A stretch of DNA of 64,000 nt from Jacaranda mimosifolia (lineage: Eukaryota; Streptophyta; Magnoliopsida; Lamiales; Bignoniaceae), in assembly GCA_018894105.1 (NCBI GenBank), contig CM032121.1, positions 38,968,230-39,032,229 of the forward strand, in the 5' to 3' direction. The position numbers were made by a program, and so were the translations under genes. Positions 22,887 through 33,106 of the stretch are shown here, one piece after another. Within the stretch, counting starts at the first letter, position 1. The number at the start of each line of letters is the position of its first letter. The notes under the pieces are model-generated. The model made no database searches. It was not told the origin of the DNA and saw only the letters and a program-made list of their open reading frames with translations.

Positions 22887-23932
22887 GAGTAAATGGCACT
22901 TCACCCTGCAAATTTAATTGTTTTGGCACATTATTTTCCAAAAATAACTAAAAGGCACTTCACCCCCTCAATTTAGAGTTACTAGAACACTTTGCCCCCC
23001 AAAACAATTTCTGGCGTATTATGTGGCTAGAGAAAAATGTTATTTTTGTTATTTTCACTTTCCCCCACATTCCTCAACATATTTGTGTGATACTTTACAA
23101 AATGTGTTGTATATATATTCCCTTAAGAGGGGGCTATTAGTTTGTAAAGTGCATTTCTTGGTAAACCAATTAATTATGTTTATAATCAAAAGGCTTAATT
23201 TGTTAACCTAATATATATATATATATATATATGTGCAGTATGTGAGCACTTCTTCCTCTTTCCTTCCTAATCAACATGATCCTAGTTTAGAGGAATGACA
23301 AAATTAATAATTCTGATTCTTTCAAGATGGATTAGATAATTTTAGCATTACTAAAATAAAGCATGAGCTTTACTCTTTCTTGAAAATTTCCTTTATAAAG
23401 TAAGAAAAAATTGTTTCAGAGTAATAATAAGGTTAGCGATTTTGCTTTTTTAATGTGGTTGGCAGAGCAATATTACTAGATAACAAAATGAATTACAGCA
23501 CAACCATATGAATGAAAAACTAAAAATACTTCTAACTAAAATACATGTACTAAAACTCATTCAGTTGTATTTCAATCGACAATTAATTTTCTAAACAATA
23601 GGATAAGGCAAACAAGCTAATTGAATGTAAGGAAAAAGAAAAAAAAAAAAATAATAACCTCAGTATCCTATCATCCTGGGTAGATGAATTTCTTTATTTT
23701 TGAGCTGAAAAATGTAGAAGTGACAAGAGTAGTTGGATTTCTTGTTTTTTTTTTTGAGTGGAAAAAAGGTAGGAAAAAGTGAAAATGACAAAAATAATTT
23801 TTTCACCTGCCATTTGATTTGCCATAAATTATATTTGGGGGGTAAATTGAGGAGGTAAAGTGTCTTTTAGTTAATTTTTGGGGGGATAATGTGCCAAAAC
23901 AATTAAATTTGGGGGTGAAGTGCAATTTACTC
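22887..23932. mobile_element. Non-autonomous element with about 90-bp TIRs (MULE-like)
   Basis: The left arm GAGTAAATGGCACTTCACCC continues AATTGTTTTGGCACATTATT and CACTTCACCCCCTCAATTTA. The right arm is its close inverse (GTGAAGTGCAATTTACTC at 23932, preceded by ATAATGTGCCAAAACAATTA). The repeat is about 90 bp and the whole about 1046 bp. The flanks share AAGTAA on both sides, a possible remnant of a 9-bp duplication. No transposase frame is inside. Confidence 0.8.
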
Positions 23933-24655
23933 ATAAAGTAACTATGCCTGATCTATTTTTCTTCTTTTTAGAAATCTTGGAATATGAAGTTAATGCATAC
24001 TTTCATTCCAACTCAAAAGTACAACCAGAATTATGGATAAAAAAAATAAGAAAAAGAGGGAAGACGAGGATTTTTTTTTATTTGTTTATATACAAATATG
24101 TTTATGTAAATTAAAAATTTGTTAAAATTTAAATCTCAAATATTTATACACATTTGATGTCACTATATTAATTGACCACCTAGCAGACGGACGAGAATAT
24201 TACTTGTCTATGAACAACAAATGTTTCATCTTGATAAGATATAGTTTACTTATTTTATAAAGAATTTTACATTGGGATGTTAAATATATATATATATATA
24301 TATATAAATTTAAAACAAAGGGGCAATATTAATAAGACATGTGTTGGTGTGTGGGTTGAGGATAATTCCTGACAAGTTGTTTGATAAATTCATAAATAGA
24401 CTGCAAATAAGAAAAGGCTTCCCGTGCAAGAAACCTTTGCAAATTGCCATACCAATCCATTTTGTTTTCCATCAAAGCATTATCCACTTATGTGATGCAT
24501 CCACATTGACAAGCACAAGGCATTCCTCATTGCGCAAATAAGATGCCAATTTTCTTTCTAGTATTTTTTTTAGAGAGAGCATTATAAATAATAAATTTTT
24601 ATCTTTTTAATAAATTAATATTTTTTTATTTTTAAATTAAATAAATTAAAATATA
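23933..24655. other. Intergenic DNA
   Basis: AT-rich. The segment around 24110-24190 (TGATGTCACTATATTAATTG, then ACCACCTAGCAG) looks like a decayed minus-strand SINE head. A (TA)n run lies at 24285-24306. No gene. Confidence 0.4.
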
Positions 24656-24659
24656 AATT

Positions 24660-24774
24660 ACACAAAAATGTATATAAGATGCACAACACGCCTATTGCGG
24701 ATCGAATGCAATACCTCCCACGTAATAAAAGAGATGGATGTCACTTGGGCTACAAGCCACTGGACTTCTTTCCA
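24660..24774 (-). mobile_element. tRNA-derived SINE, copy 2
   Basis: Read on the minus strand it gives GGCTTGTAGCCCAAGTGACA (A-box-like), then GGTATTGCATTCGATCC (B-box-like), then TTGTGCATCTTATATAC. This is the same order and spacing as the copy at 17.56 kb. The head-to-tail motif conservation supports a shared SINE family. Confidence 0.6.
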
Positions 24775-25819
24775 ATTAAAGGCACTTTAGGAGCTAGCCC
24801 ACGTCACAATCCTACAAGATAGGTAAATATATATTATGATAAATAATTTTCCTCGTCTTCAATTTTTATTATGTTAAAAATTAACTTCATTAATTTCTAC
24901 TTTGTTTCTTATTTTGTTGTTGTTGTGGTGGTGGTGGCGGTGGCGGTGGTGGTGGGGGGGGGGGGGTGTGTGTTTTGGCAATGCATACAAAATTTCCATG
25001 TAATTTCCCCAAAAGATGCAAATAAAAGGCGTTGGTGTCTCATTTTGCAATTTTCCCCTTTCCCAAGAAAGCAACATTCTCAAGTTCAAATTGGTCTTAA
25101 ATTACATTATCACATTGTGGACAATATAGATTTTAGACTTTGAAATTTGCAATGGTAGGTAGAGCATTTTCCTTATAATACTATTGATTTAATTTTCTTT
25201 TTATTATTTTATTTTTTCTTTTTTAAATAAAAGTGCAATGTGGTAAGATTGCATCAAATACTTATTATAAATACTCAAGAAATTAATATATACACGTACA
25301 CTTTTTTTTGTTATTTTGCATACTCTTAACTTTTTATCCGATTACTCACTTAAGCATCGAAGATTTTCATTGAAATCCTCTCAGCCTCCTCTAATCGTGT
25401 GTTATGCTTGAAGCCCAAGACTTGATCGAGAGCCAATCCATCTAACGACCCATTCAACAATCTAAACACGAATAGACTAATTTGCATTTGATCAAAATCG
25501 ATGACTTCAGATCAATATCAAGCCTTTTTAAAAAAAGAAAAATGGACTTTTCTTTCTTATTATCCATTCCTATATCCAAATAAAGCAAAGTTGTTTATTG
25601 AAATCTAAAATTTGGACCTAATATAGTCAAATGTTCTCTGGTCATACCTCAAAGTTTTCCTTTAGGCTTGCTTTTCAAGTCTACGCCCAAAATTTTTAAA
25701 CTTAGCTTCTTCTCTCTTTCTCATCTACTTCTAATTTTTGAAAAGTTTTAGTTCATACTTAATTTAATTGAGCCTAATCGTTTACATGAAAAATGAAATT
25801 ATATATCTTTAACAATCTA
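24775..25819. other. Intergenic with GTT/GTG-rich tract
   Basis: Contains a (GTT)n(GTG)n tract ending in a G run (about 24918-24966), which creates spurious poly-Val or poly-His frames. The rest is AT-rich with no supported gene. Confidence 0.5.
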
Positions 25820-25930
25820 TCACTGCCGAGTAACCTGTGATCCAACAGTATAAGTCTCCCACATAAAATGAGAGGTCAGGAATTCGAGTCTATACGGACT
25901 CTCGTGTGTGTGTATAAATAAAAAATAATA
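25820..25930 (+). mobile_element. Probable second-type SINE fragment
   Basis: The sequence GTGATCCAACAGTATAAGTC (A-box-like) followed by GAGGTCAGGAATTCGAGTCT (B-box-like) and a GTGTGTG tail resembles the tRNA-derived head seen in plant SINEs. A related minus-strand fragment with a (TA)n tail lies at about 26915-27015. Identification is by motif only. Confidence 0.4.
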
Positions 25931-26102
25931 ATCTATCACCCTTTTGCTTCATCCATCACAAAAATTCTAAAATTAACAAAGTTAGGACAAATCCAATTTA
26001 AATTAAATTTCCCCATAATTATAAAAATTGCATGTTTCCTCGTGCAAACGCGCTGCCCAGACCAAACGTGTTTGAAAAGAACACTTATAGTTACATTTTC
26101 CA

Positions 26103-26127
26103 AGTCAAATCCTTCACACTATATATA
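26103..26127 (+). promoter_or_regulatory. W-box (inverse) and TATA box of the peptide gene
   Basis: AGTCAA at 26103-26108 is the inverse of a W-box (TTGACT), the WRKY binding core. The TATATATA run at 26120-26127 is a good TATA box about 115 bases before the ATG. This arrangement would fit stress- or pathogen-induced expression, which is inference from motif only. Confidence 0.5.
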
Positions 26128-26240
26128 CATCACCAAGCTTCAAGATATGCACTTCTTCACAAACTAACATATTTTGGTTTCTCTCTTGCAACAAGCTTCA
26201 ATACTTGAAAGCTAATTATTCTCAATTCTAAGGAAATTTC

Positions 26241-26468
26241 ATGGCCAGCCAGCCAAAATGTCTCCTCTCTCTCTTGATTCTTTTCTTGATTTTTGCTTCT
26301 ATTCGGGCACGCGCTATCAGTACTCACCATGCTGAAATGCGGCCTCCTCCAATCCTCAGAGCCAAGGGTCGTGGCCACGATGAATTCATGGCTCTTAAAG
26401 TAAATGTGAAGAACTCTGGTCCAAGTCCTGGAGAAGGGCATTCATATGGTAATGGATCACACAATTAA
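26241..26468 (+). CDS. Secreted signalling-peptide precursor, PIP/PIPL family
   Basis: A 75-residue single-exon precursor. PIP/PIPL peptides are secreted, processed from the C-terminus and perceived by LRR receptor kinases (RLK7 in Arabidopsis) to amplify immunity or shape roots. Seen here: a clear signal peptide (MASQPKCLLSLLILFLIFAS, cleavage likely after ARA at about residue 25), a short variable region with a basic patch (ILRAKGRGHDEF), and a C-terminal SGPSPGEGH. That matches the family signature SGPS...GxGH, with hydroxylatable prolines. Eight further residues follow the motif before the stop, whereas the best-known members end at or near GxGH. The length is normal for the family. The assignment rests on the motif plus secretory architecture; PIP versus PIPL subtype is not resolved. 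Confidence 0.8.
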   Translation: MASQPKCLLSLLILFLIFASIRARAISTHHAEMRPPPILRAKGRGHDEFMALKVNVKNSGPSPGEGHSYGNGSHN

Positions 26469-28191
26469 CATAATTGTTGGTGTAGATATCAAGTGATCAC
26501 ATATGAAAGTACTTGTTGATATTTTTTTGTAATTTTGAAATGTACTCAAATTCTTATAATATTCGTTGTTTAAGTCTCTCCCCTTTTTGTAATTTTTTTA
26601 GGGAAACTTTATGTAAATTTTTTTTTTTTTAAGTTTTGGAAATAGGGTTGATGTATTTGTTAACAGTAGGGTTCATTCTATGAGTTGCAAAATGATTGGT
26701 AGTTGAGGATTTTGGTAGCTTGTTGAGCAATGGACCATGCTTGCAAGGAATAAAAGCACCATGCATGTGTAGATTTTCATATATTATTGAAAGATGTCAA
26801 TAGCATCAAATATTTAATTCAAGAAATCGTTTTCCTTTGTGGGGCTTTTGATTTTGATTTATGTGCCTAATTCCCAGTTAAAAAGGCCAACAATTTTATT
26901 ATTTTTCTTTTTATTTTTTATTTATATATATATATATATATATATTAGAAATTCATTAAATTTGAATTTTCAACCCCACACTTTACATGTAAGAACAACA
27001 CCACTAGACCAACAATTTTTCTTTAAAGCCCATAATAGTTTGATTTTCTCTCATTTGGGTCTCAAGAATACTCTTATGAGGCCCCAAACTATCATAAAGG
27101 GGCTTGATCTTATTTGGTGAATTCTTTATACAGTTAGTCCGACGTACTCGATCATATTCATAGTATTTTACCCTTCAAAAATAATATTATAAATCTCAAA
27201 CTCATCGATAAATATGAAGATTCAATCACATTCAAATATTATTCTATCAAAATACATTAATAAAGATTTTTATCATGAAAAATATTTTGAATAATTAAAA
27301 AATTAACAATTTGTATAATATCTAAAAATTATTAAATTCCACAAATATGAGATAACACTAAGTATCATCGCAATACAATAACATCCTTACCTTAACATTA
27401 TCCAAATCCTAGAAGAAATTTGACAACCCTCAACCTAGGGATCAAGATCCTATAATTAGACTTGGTATTTGTTGTAATAAGCATTACTCCAAGGCAATAG
27501 ATAAGATGGGGTTTCATTTATTCTAATGTTAAACAGTTCCAATCTTGGATAAGGATGAATACAAGTACATCACAATGTGAAAAATTTTCCTTCATATATA
27601 TCTTTCTCTTTGAATTTCCAATCCATAGATAAAAATAAATATAATAAAACCAGTATTATAAAGACGACAAATTTTTATTATTAACTAATTTCAAAGAGCC
27701 AAACATCGACATCATTTGAAAGAATCCCACATAAATTAGAGAAAAATAACTTAATTTTTTATTATTATTTATACATACGCATATCAGAATTCATTAGATT
27801 CAAATAGCTGATCTCAACTTTATAGGTGAAATTTATGTAATTGGAACAATTCGCCACTCGACTTTAAGTAGTACGCATGCATGCATGATGCACGGTGCAA
27901 CTTTCAGGCGGACTTGGCAGACCTTGCGCCCTGAAATAGTGTGGCTCAGGCCTGAGTGGCTGCATTTGTCAGAACTACAGAACCAGGGCTCACGCTTATG
28001 TCCTTCTAACATGTACTTCAGGAAACATCTGTTCAATCAAATACAAGAATTACCAGAAAAAGCAGTTAGGAGGACAAGATCCTTTCTTGAGCAAAGTGAA
28101 ATTAGATATCCAAGAACAGGGATAATATGATCTGAGAAGCCAAAGCAATCATCATATAGCTACTTCTATACATTCTTGATCATAAAATCCA
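26469..28191. other. Intergenic between PIP-like and NHL genes
   Basis: Holds the peptide gene's 3' UTR, a minus-strand SINE-like fragment with a (TA)n tail (about 26915-27015), AT-rich DNA, and, near 27830-28190, a less AT-rich segment that is probably the 3' UTR of the minus-strand NHL gene. The frames there on both strands show no family resemblance. Confidence 0.45.
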
Positions 28192-30823
28192 TCAATAGCC
28201 ATAGGAGTAACTCATGTAGTTATATCTTGACCTAACATTATTCTGGTCGCTGTAAATTGGATCCCCATAATCCACAGCCTTTATGACCATCGCCTCACGC
28301 CGTCCATCCTGTTCTTGTACTGCCCCAAACACGATTTCATTTGTCTCGCAGTTTTGCTGCTCGTAACAAGTCTGTGGGCTGGACGGCCGGTGCTTCTGAT
28401 GATGCTGGTGGTGTTGTAACTGGTGGACGTGGTGGCGCTGTGGTTGCTGCTGATAATCTCCGTTCCATCCGTTGCTATAATACGGCCGGCTTTGCTTGAA
28501 TTGCCTGGCCTTCTCCATTTCCTTGGTCGTAAAAGGGTAGCTTTTTCTTGGCGTGGGTTCTCTTGCCTCTATTGGAGGGGGCTCATCTTCGTTTGGAATG
28601 ACAAAGCTCTCTTGCACAGGCCAAGGGTTGCCGGGTCGGGAGGGGTAATGGTGGTCTTGCATGTAATTTTGGATGGGCTTTTTTCTTAAACCAGAGAATA
28701 ATCCACCAAAAATCTCAACAATGGATGAGCCGGCATAGACAACAAGCCTTCCCAATGAACTGAATAAGCCCTCTTCTTGTTTTTCATATTCATCTTCAGG
28801 CGGGATCAGGGGCGGCCTGACGGATTTCAGAGGTGGCCTCTGATATGGTGCAGGTGGCATGCCCCTTGCATAAGCCTTTGGTTCCTTCAGACAAAAAGAA
28901 ATTGGTGAAGGGACAACATAAGTGTATGGAAAGGATGTCTCAACGGGCCGCATGCATACTTACATTGTCATATGAAAGCATGGCAGCAATTCTACGTTGT
29001 AATAAGGCCAGCATATAACCAAAGAAACAAGCTGCAGCAAGCACTGCTATGCCTGAAATGACATCTAAACACTTCTTACCACGTCCGACGATTATGAAAT
29101 CAAAGCAACGGAATGATGCAAAATAGTTTTAATGTTTTACCTAAATGAAGATTGTCTTCATCCTGGCGGGAACAGTCGTCGTCATGGAGTTGGATCTCTC
29201 GAATTGCTTGATTCCCTCTGTCTATGACCAAAAGAGAACAGCTACTTCCAATGTAGATGATATCAAAATCATTTGAAAACTTGGCGTCTTCACTTGGGCC
29301 GTCGACATGTCCTCCTCCCCGGCCTAATTTTCCACCTGCAATTGTTACAACTCCTGCACAAAGGAAAAAACCAAATGTCTGCATCTGTGCAAGAGCACCT
29401 AGGATATCTTCAAGCATCTATGTGCTTGTCTAGTGAGATAAAATAGTGATGGTAAGATTTGTTGACGTTACCATTATCACTAATCTTCCTGATCGCCATA
29501 TTCATAGTGTCGGCAATATAAACATTCCCACTATCATCCACAGTGAGTCCTTTTGGACGGTTCATTCTTGCTTCTCTTAGCTTCCCATCTACATGCCCAG
29601 TGTACCCCTCGGCTGATCCAGCAAGCAACTTAGGTCGACTATCTGTGGGGCAGCCATTCATTCACAAAAACAACTTGAGGATCCCATCAACCAATCGATT
29701 ACAACACAATTCAAACAGATGCGTGTGTCCTAGTCCTAGAATCTAAAAGTTATGTCCGAAATGAAAAAGAAATGGATAAAAAATTTGAAGCTTGCAAAAC
29801 AAAGTGGGTGTCAAGATGAACTTTTCCCTGTATTAGATTCAAAGTTCTTAGTTTAGGATGCGAAAAGCTAAGATTAACTACAGTAAGAATCTGAAAAAGA
29901 ATAAAGCAGTTGAGTTGCCCACCATCATGACTAACTCATCCGAGAAGAAAAGTACCAGAAACTAACAAACTTAGAAAAAGAAAGAATCAAATCCAGAGAA
30001 AAAGATGTACAGTACCTCAAAAAGAAGAACCTTCCTCAGAGCAAAAGAGGAAATAAAACCCAAAAGTACCAAATATCAAGAGTAATCACCAAGAAAAGAA
30101 TTCAGCTAAAATCACAGTAAGCAAATCAACAACTGAGAATGAATTCTAAGTCCTTGGACAAGACATAGAACTCAAAGATGACAACTTTATTGCAAATACA
30201 ACTTGAATTTATGCAGCATTTTCAGACATAATGAGAACAGAATTGCATTATAATTTTTTTTTACATAAATCAATCAGAAAGAACAGCAACTCACATCGAG
30301 ACAAAGGAGTAGAGATCTTGTAAATATTGCTGTTCTCAGAGTCCAGAACCAAAATCTCCCCAGCTGGTGAGACCTCCACAGAGTAAGGTTCAATTCCGAG
30401 CTTACTTCCATCAAACACGGTTTCAACGTCGTACCCACTTTCAAATTTCATCATCGAACGGCTGGAAATAGCTGAATCCAAAAACCCCATCAACCATTTA
30501 ACTCGAATTTTAAAGCAATTATAGAAATAAAGAAGAAATCCTTGAATTTTGGGTTGATTAAGGATTTTTACCAGTTTTGCTGGTTGATTTCAGTGACCAC
30601 AACCGCTTGAAAATGGTGGAGACAACATTTGTGACAACCCCACTTACAATTCCTGCAAATGTGTTAAACAAACAAACAAATGTTTGAAGAAAATAAAATC
30701 AACATCGAGCAAATTCACCGCTGGAGACTAATACTCACTTGCAACAGGTGATGCAGAAACTGATGAGCACCCACCAAGAAAGATGACAAGAATTACAAGA
30801 AGAACTATCCAATTCTTCCCCAT
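28192..30823 (-). CDS. NHL-repeat protein, membrane anchored
   Basis: Seven exons are inferred on the minus strand: 30739-30823, 30572-30652, 30295-30471, 29472-29642, 29141-29353, 28964-29052 and 28192-28884. All are GT-AG and in phase, giving about 502 residues. The N-terminus is hydrophobic (MGKNWIVLLVILVIFLGG), a signal peptide or anchor. The middle carries NHL beta-propeller repeats (GIEPYSVEVSPAGEILVLDS, NRPKGLTVDDSGNVYIADT, then RGNQAIREIQL), which usually bind proteins or ligands. A second hydrophobic stretch (about 244-260, IAVLAAACFFGYMLALL) precedes a Pro/Gln/His-rich cytosolic-type tail with SVRPPLIPPEDEYEKQEEG, GGLFSGLRKKP and a His/Gln cluster. This matches a conserved plant NHL-domain family of unknown biochemical role. 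Exon 7 acceptor (CTGAAG|GAA) was chosen by phase and family memory. Confidence 0.88.
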
Positions 30824-32150
30824 TGTCCCCTTTCCTTAAACTAAGCAAAAAACCAAAACAAACAGAGGGTGGTTAATTTCAAGAAAGTGTAGAATGTAAA
30901 CTCAACATTCTTCCCCTTTTTATATTCTAATTAACATTGTACTTTTCATGGGTAATAAATGAGAGAAGAATGGAAAAAAGGACAAGAGAGAGTGAGTGAG
31001 TGAGAGTGAAGGTAGTGGAAAAGTGGTGGTTGGTAATAAAACTGAAGGGAGCTCTCTGTTCAAGATAACAAAGCAAAGGCTTAAAGAAAACAAAGAAGGG
31101 ACTTTGAGTTCAGTATTAAACAATAAATACAGTTTAAAGCAAGAGAACATATGCTGTTTTTTTGTCTTAACAGTAACAAACAACACTGTCTGAGAACTTT
31201 GATCTTTGTGAAATAAAATTCATGCAGAGGAACAGCCTTTGATTGTGGTCAAGAGGCTAATTTGAGGGAATTGGGTTTAAGTTTAGAGCAAGATTTCAAT
31301 AAACTTTCAAAGTATATCAACATATTGGACTGTCTCTTGGTAGACAGATCTCCCATACCCAGCGTGCTGGAGAAATCTTCCACCTTTAATTCCATAAAGA
31401 ATGGAATATTTATTACTTTGCCCTTTTTTCTTTAAAACTTTTGGTTAAAATATTAGACTGATGGTTAAAAAATTTGAGGACTCTTCAAATTACGAATTGG
31501 GCCAGACATGGCGTGCTGTGCTGACATATCTACAATGAATTCTCTGAGAATTTCTACCCATGTTGTGGGTATGTCCAAAATGGGCAAACAAAATGTGTTT
31601 TAAGGTGGTAAGTGACCATAAGTAGAACCAAGAAAAGTACATCATTGGATTATGCAGATGCTTTTCAGTAATATGACAGTAGATTGTTTGATAATAATGA
31701 TTAAATTTAGTAAATAATATTTTCTATTACAATTTAAAATGTGTTTGGATGAACTTATAAAATGTTAAATAAAATAAAATATTTAATAAAATAAGATGTT
31801 AGGATCTCATAAACTCTTTAAAAAAGTACGAAATTCTAATTTTAATAAACTCCTACAATTTGAATCATATTAATTATAAAATTATCATTACTAATATTTT
31901 ATAAATTTTTAATTTCTTTTTTATGCAACACTTAAAGAACTTATTTTTAGAATGAGCGTCTAAGTAGCATCCAGCCAACCCAATTTACTTTTCTGTAACT
32001 GGGCCAATCCAATGCAATTGGATCTTGGTTTGATTCTTTCTTAATTTCATAGATTGGACCTACAATTGGATCCTTTTGATCTCCCCCTCCCCCTCCCCTC
32101 CCCCTCCCCCACTAAAAAAGAAAAAATTATAGTTGGATCCCCGTTATGTT
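30824..32150. other. NHL promoter and intergenic DNA
   Basis: Leader and promoter of the minus-strand NHL gene (about 30824-31250), then AT-rich DNA. Around 31738-31980 there is a truncated relative of the GTGTTTGGCTGAGCTTATAAG MITE family (GTGTTTGGATGAACTTATAA). A CCCCCT-rich tract lies at 32082-32110. Confidence 0.45.
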
Positions 32151-32610
32151 AAGCTTTGTTTGGATGTGAATTGAGGTATTTTCCTAATTTTGAATTGTCA
32201 AAATGAATTTTGGGAAATGGGATTGGGGAATGTGATAGTTGTTTGTTTGTGTTTTGGGTGGTAGATAGAGAATGAATTGAGAGAAAATTATTTATTTATT
32301 TGTATTTTGGGATGGGATAAGATGTCACATCAATAACTTTTTTGTTGAATTGGTGGGGTGAAATGAGTATTTTAAAATTATTTATATATGTGTATATATA
32401 GATTGTATGAGTGGTAGTATGTGTATATATTTGTAATGAGAGACAATTGATTGAAACTTTGGAGAATGGGTTGAGAGTGCGAATAGTATGAATATTTTGG
32501 GGAATAAATTTTGTATTTTGGGAATGAGATTAGAGAATGTGTAGTATTTATTTATTTAAGTTTTAAAAGTTGGAAAATGAATTGGGAATTAATATCCAAA
32601 CAAAGCCTTA
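32151..32610. mobile_element. MITE, GCTTTGTTTGGATGTGAATT-type, copy 2
   Basis: The left end AAGCTTTGTTTGGATGTGAA pairs with the right end TTAATATCCAAACAAAGCC. The interior (GGAATGTGATAGTTGTTTG, then ATGAATTGAGAGAAAATTA, then GATGTCACATCAATAACTTT) matches the 22.1-kb element closely. Confidence 0.75.
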
Positions 32611-33106
32611 ATGTTGTGTACTTGTTGATAGGGATGGCAACAGACAGGTTTGGCAGGACCCGGGACCCGGCCCGCATTCCCTTTGGCCCCGAACCCGACG
32701 GGTTGGACTCACCTAACCCGGTTTGTTTCTTCTTTTTTTTTTTTTTTTGTATTTTTGTATATATATATTTTTTACCTTCTTTTTTTCATCATCACTTGAA
32801 TATAAAAATTTTGCTGTGGTGAATAACAGGTTTGATTCTTTCTTACTTCTATAAACTACAGTAATTAGACTGTTTAGTCGGCAGGCCACAAATCCATACA
32901 GTATGCACACTTATATGGCCAATCGGACCCAAGTCAGGACGGTTCTGTGTAAATTCCTTGCATAACATTGCATGCTTTAAGAAAGTAAAGGCAACCTAGG
33001 ACCTCTTATCTTCAACCTCAAATGAAAAAGGTGATCTATATCTCATTTACATGGTGTTCATGTGCGAAATCATCCAAATTCAGACAAATTATTGGCTAAA
33101 AGAAGA
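32611..33106. other. Intergenic with a GC-rich repeat fragment
   Basis: Contains a GC-rich stretch (about 32634-32722) of the type GGGATGGCAAC...GGACCCGG...GAACCCGACGGGTT. It resembles one end of the dispersed element family also present near 54.2-54.8 kb. The rest may include the KUP 3' UTR. Confidence 0.45.

Noticed and set aside
24871..25143. Frame with poly-Val and Gly-rich segment
   Set aside because: Produced by a GTT/GTG/G-run microsatellite; the reverse frame gives poly-His/Pro for the same reason.
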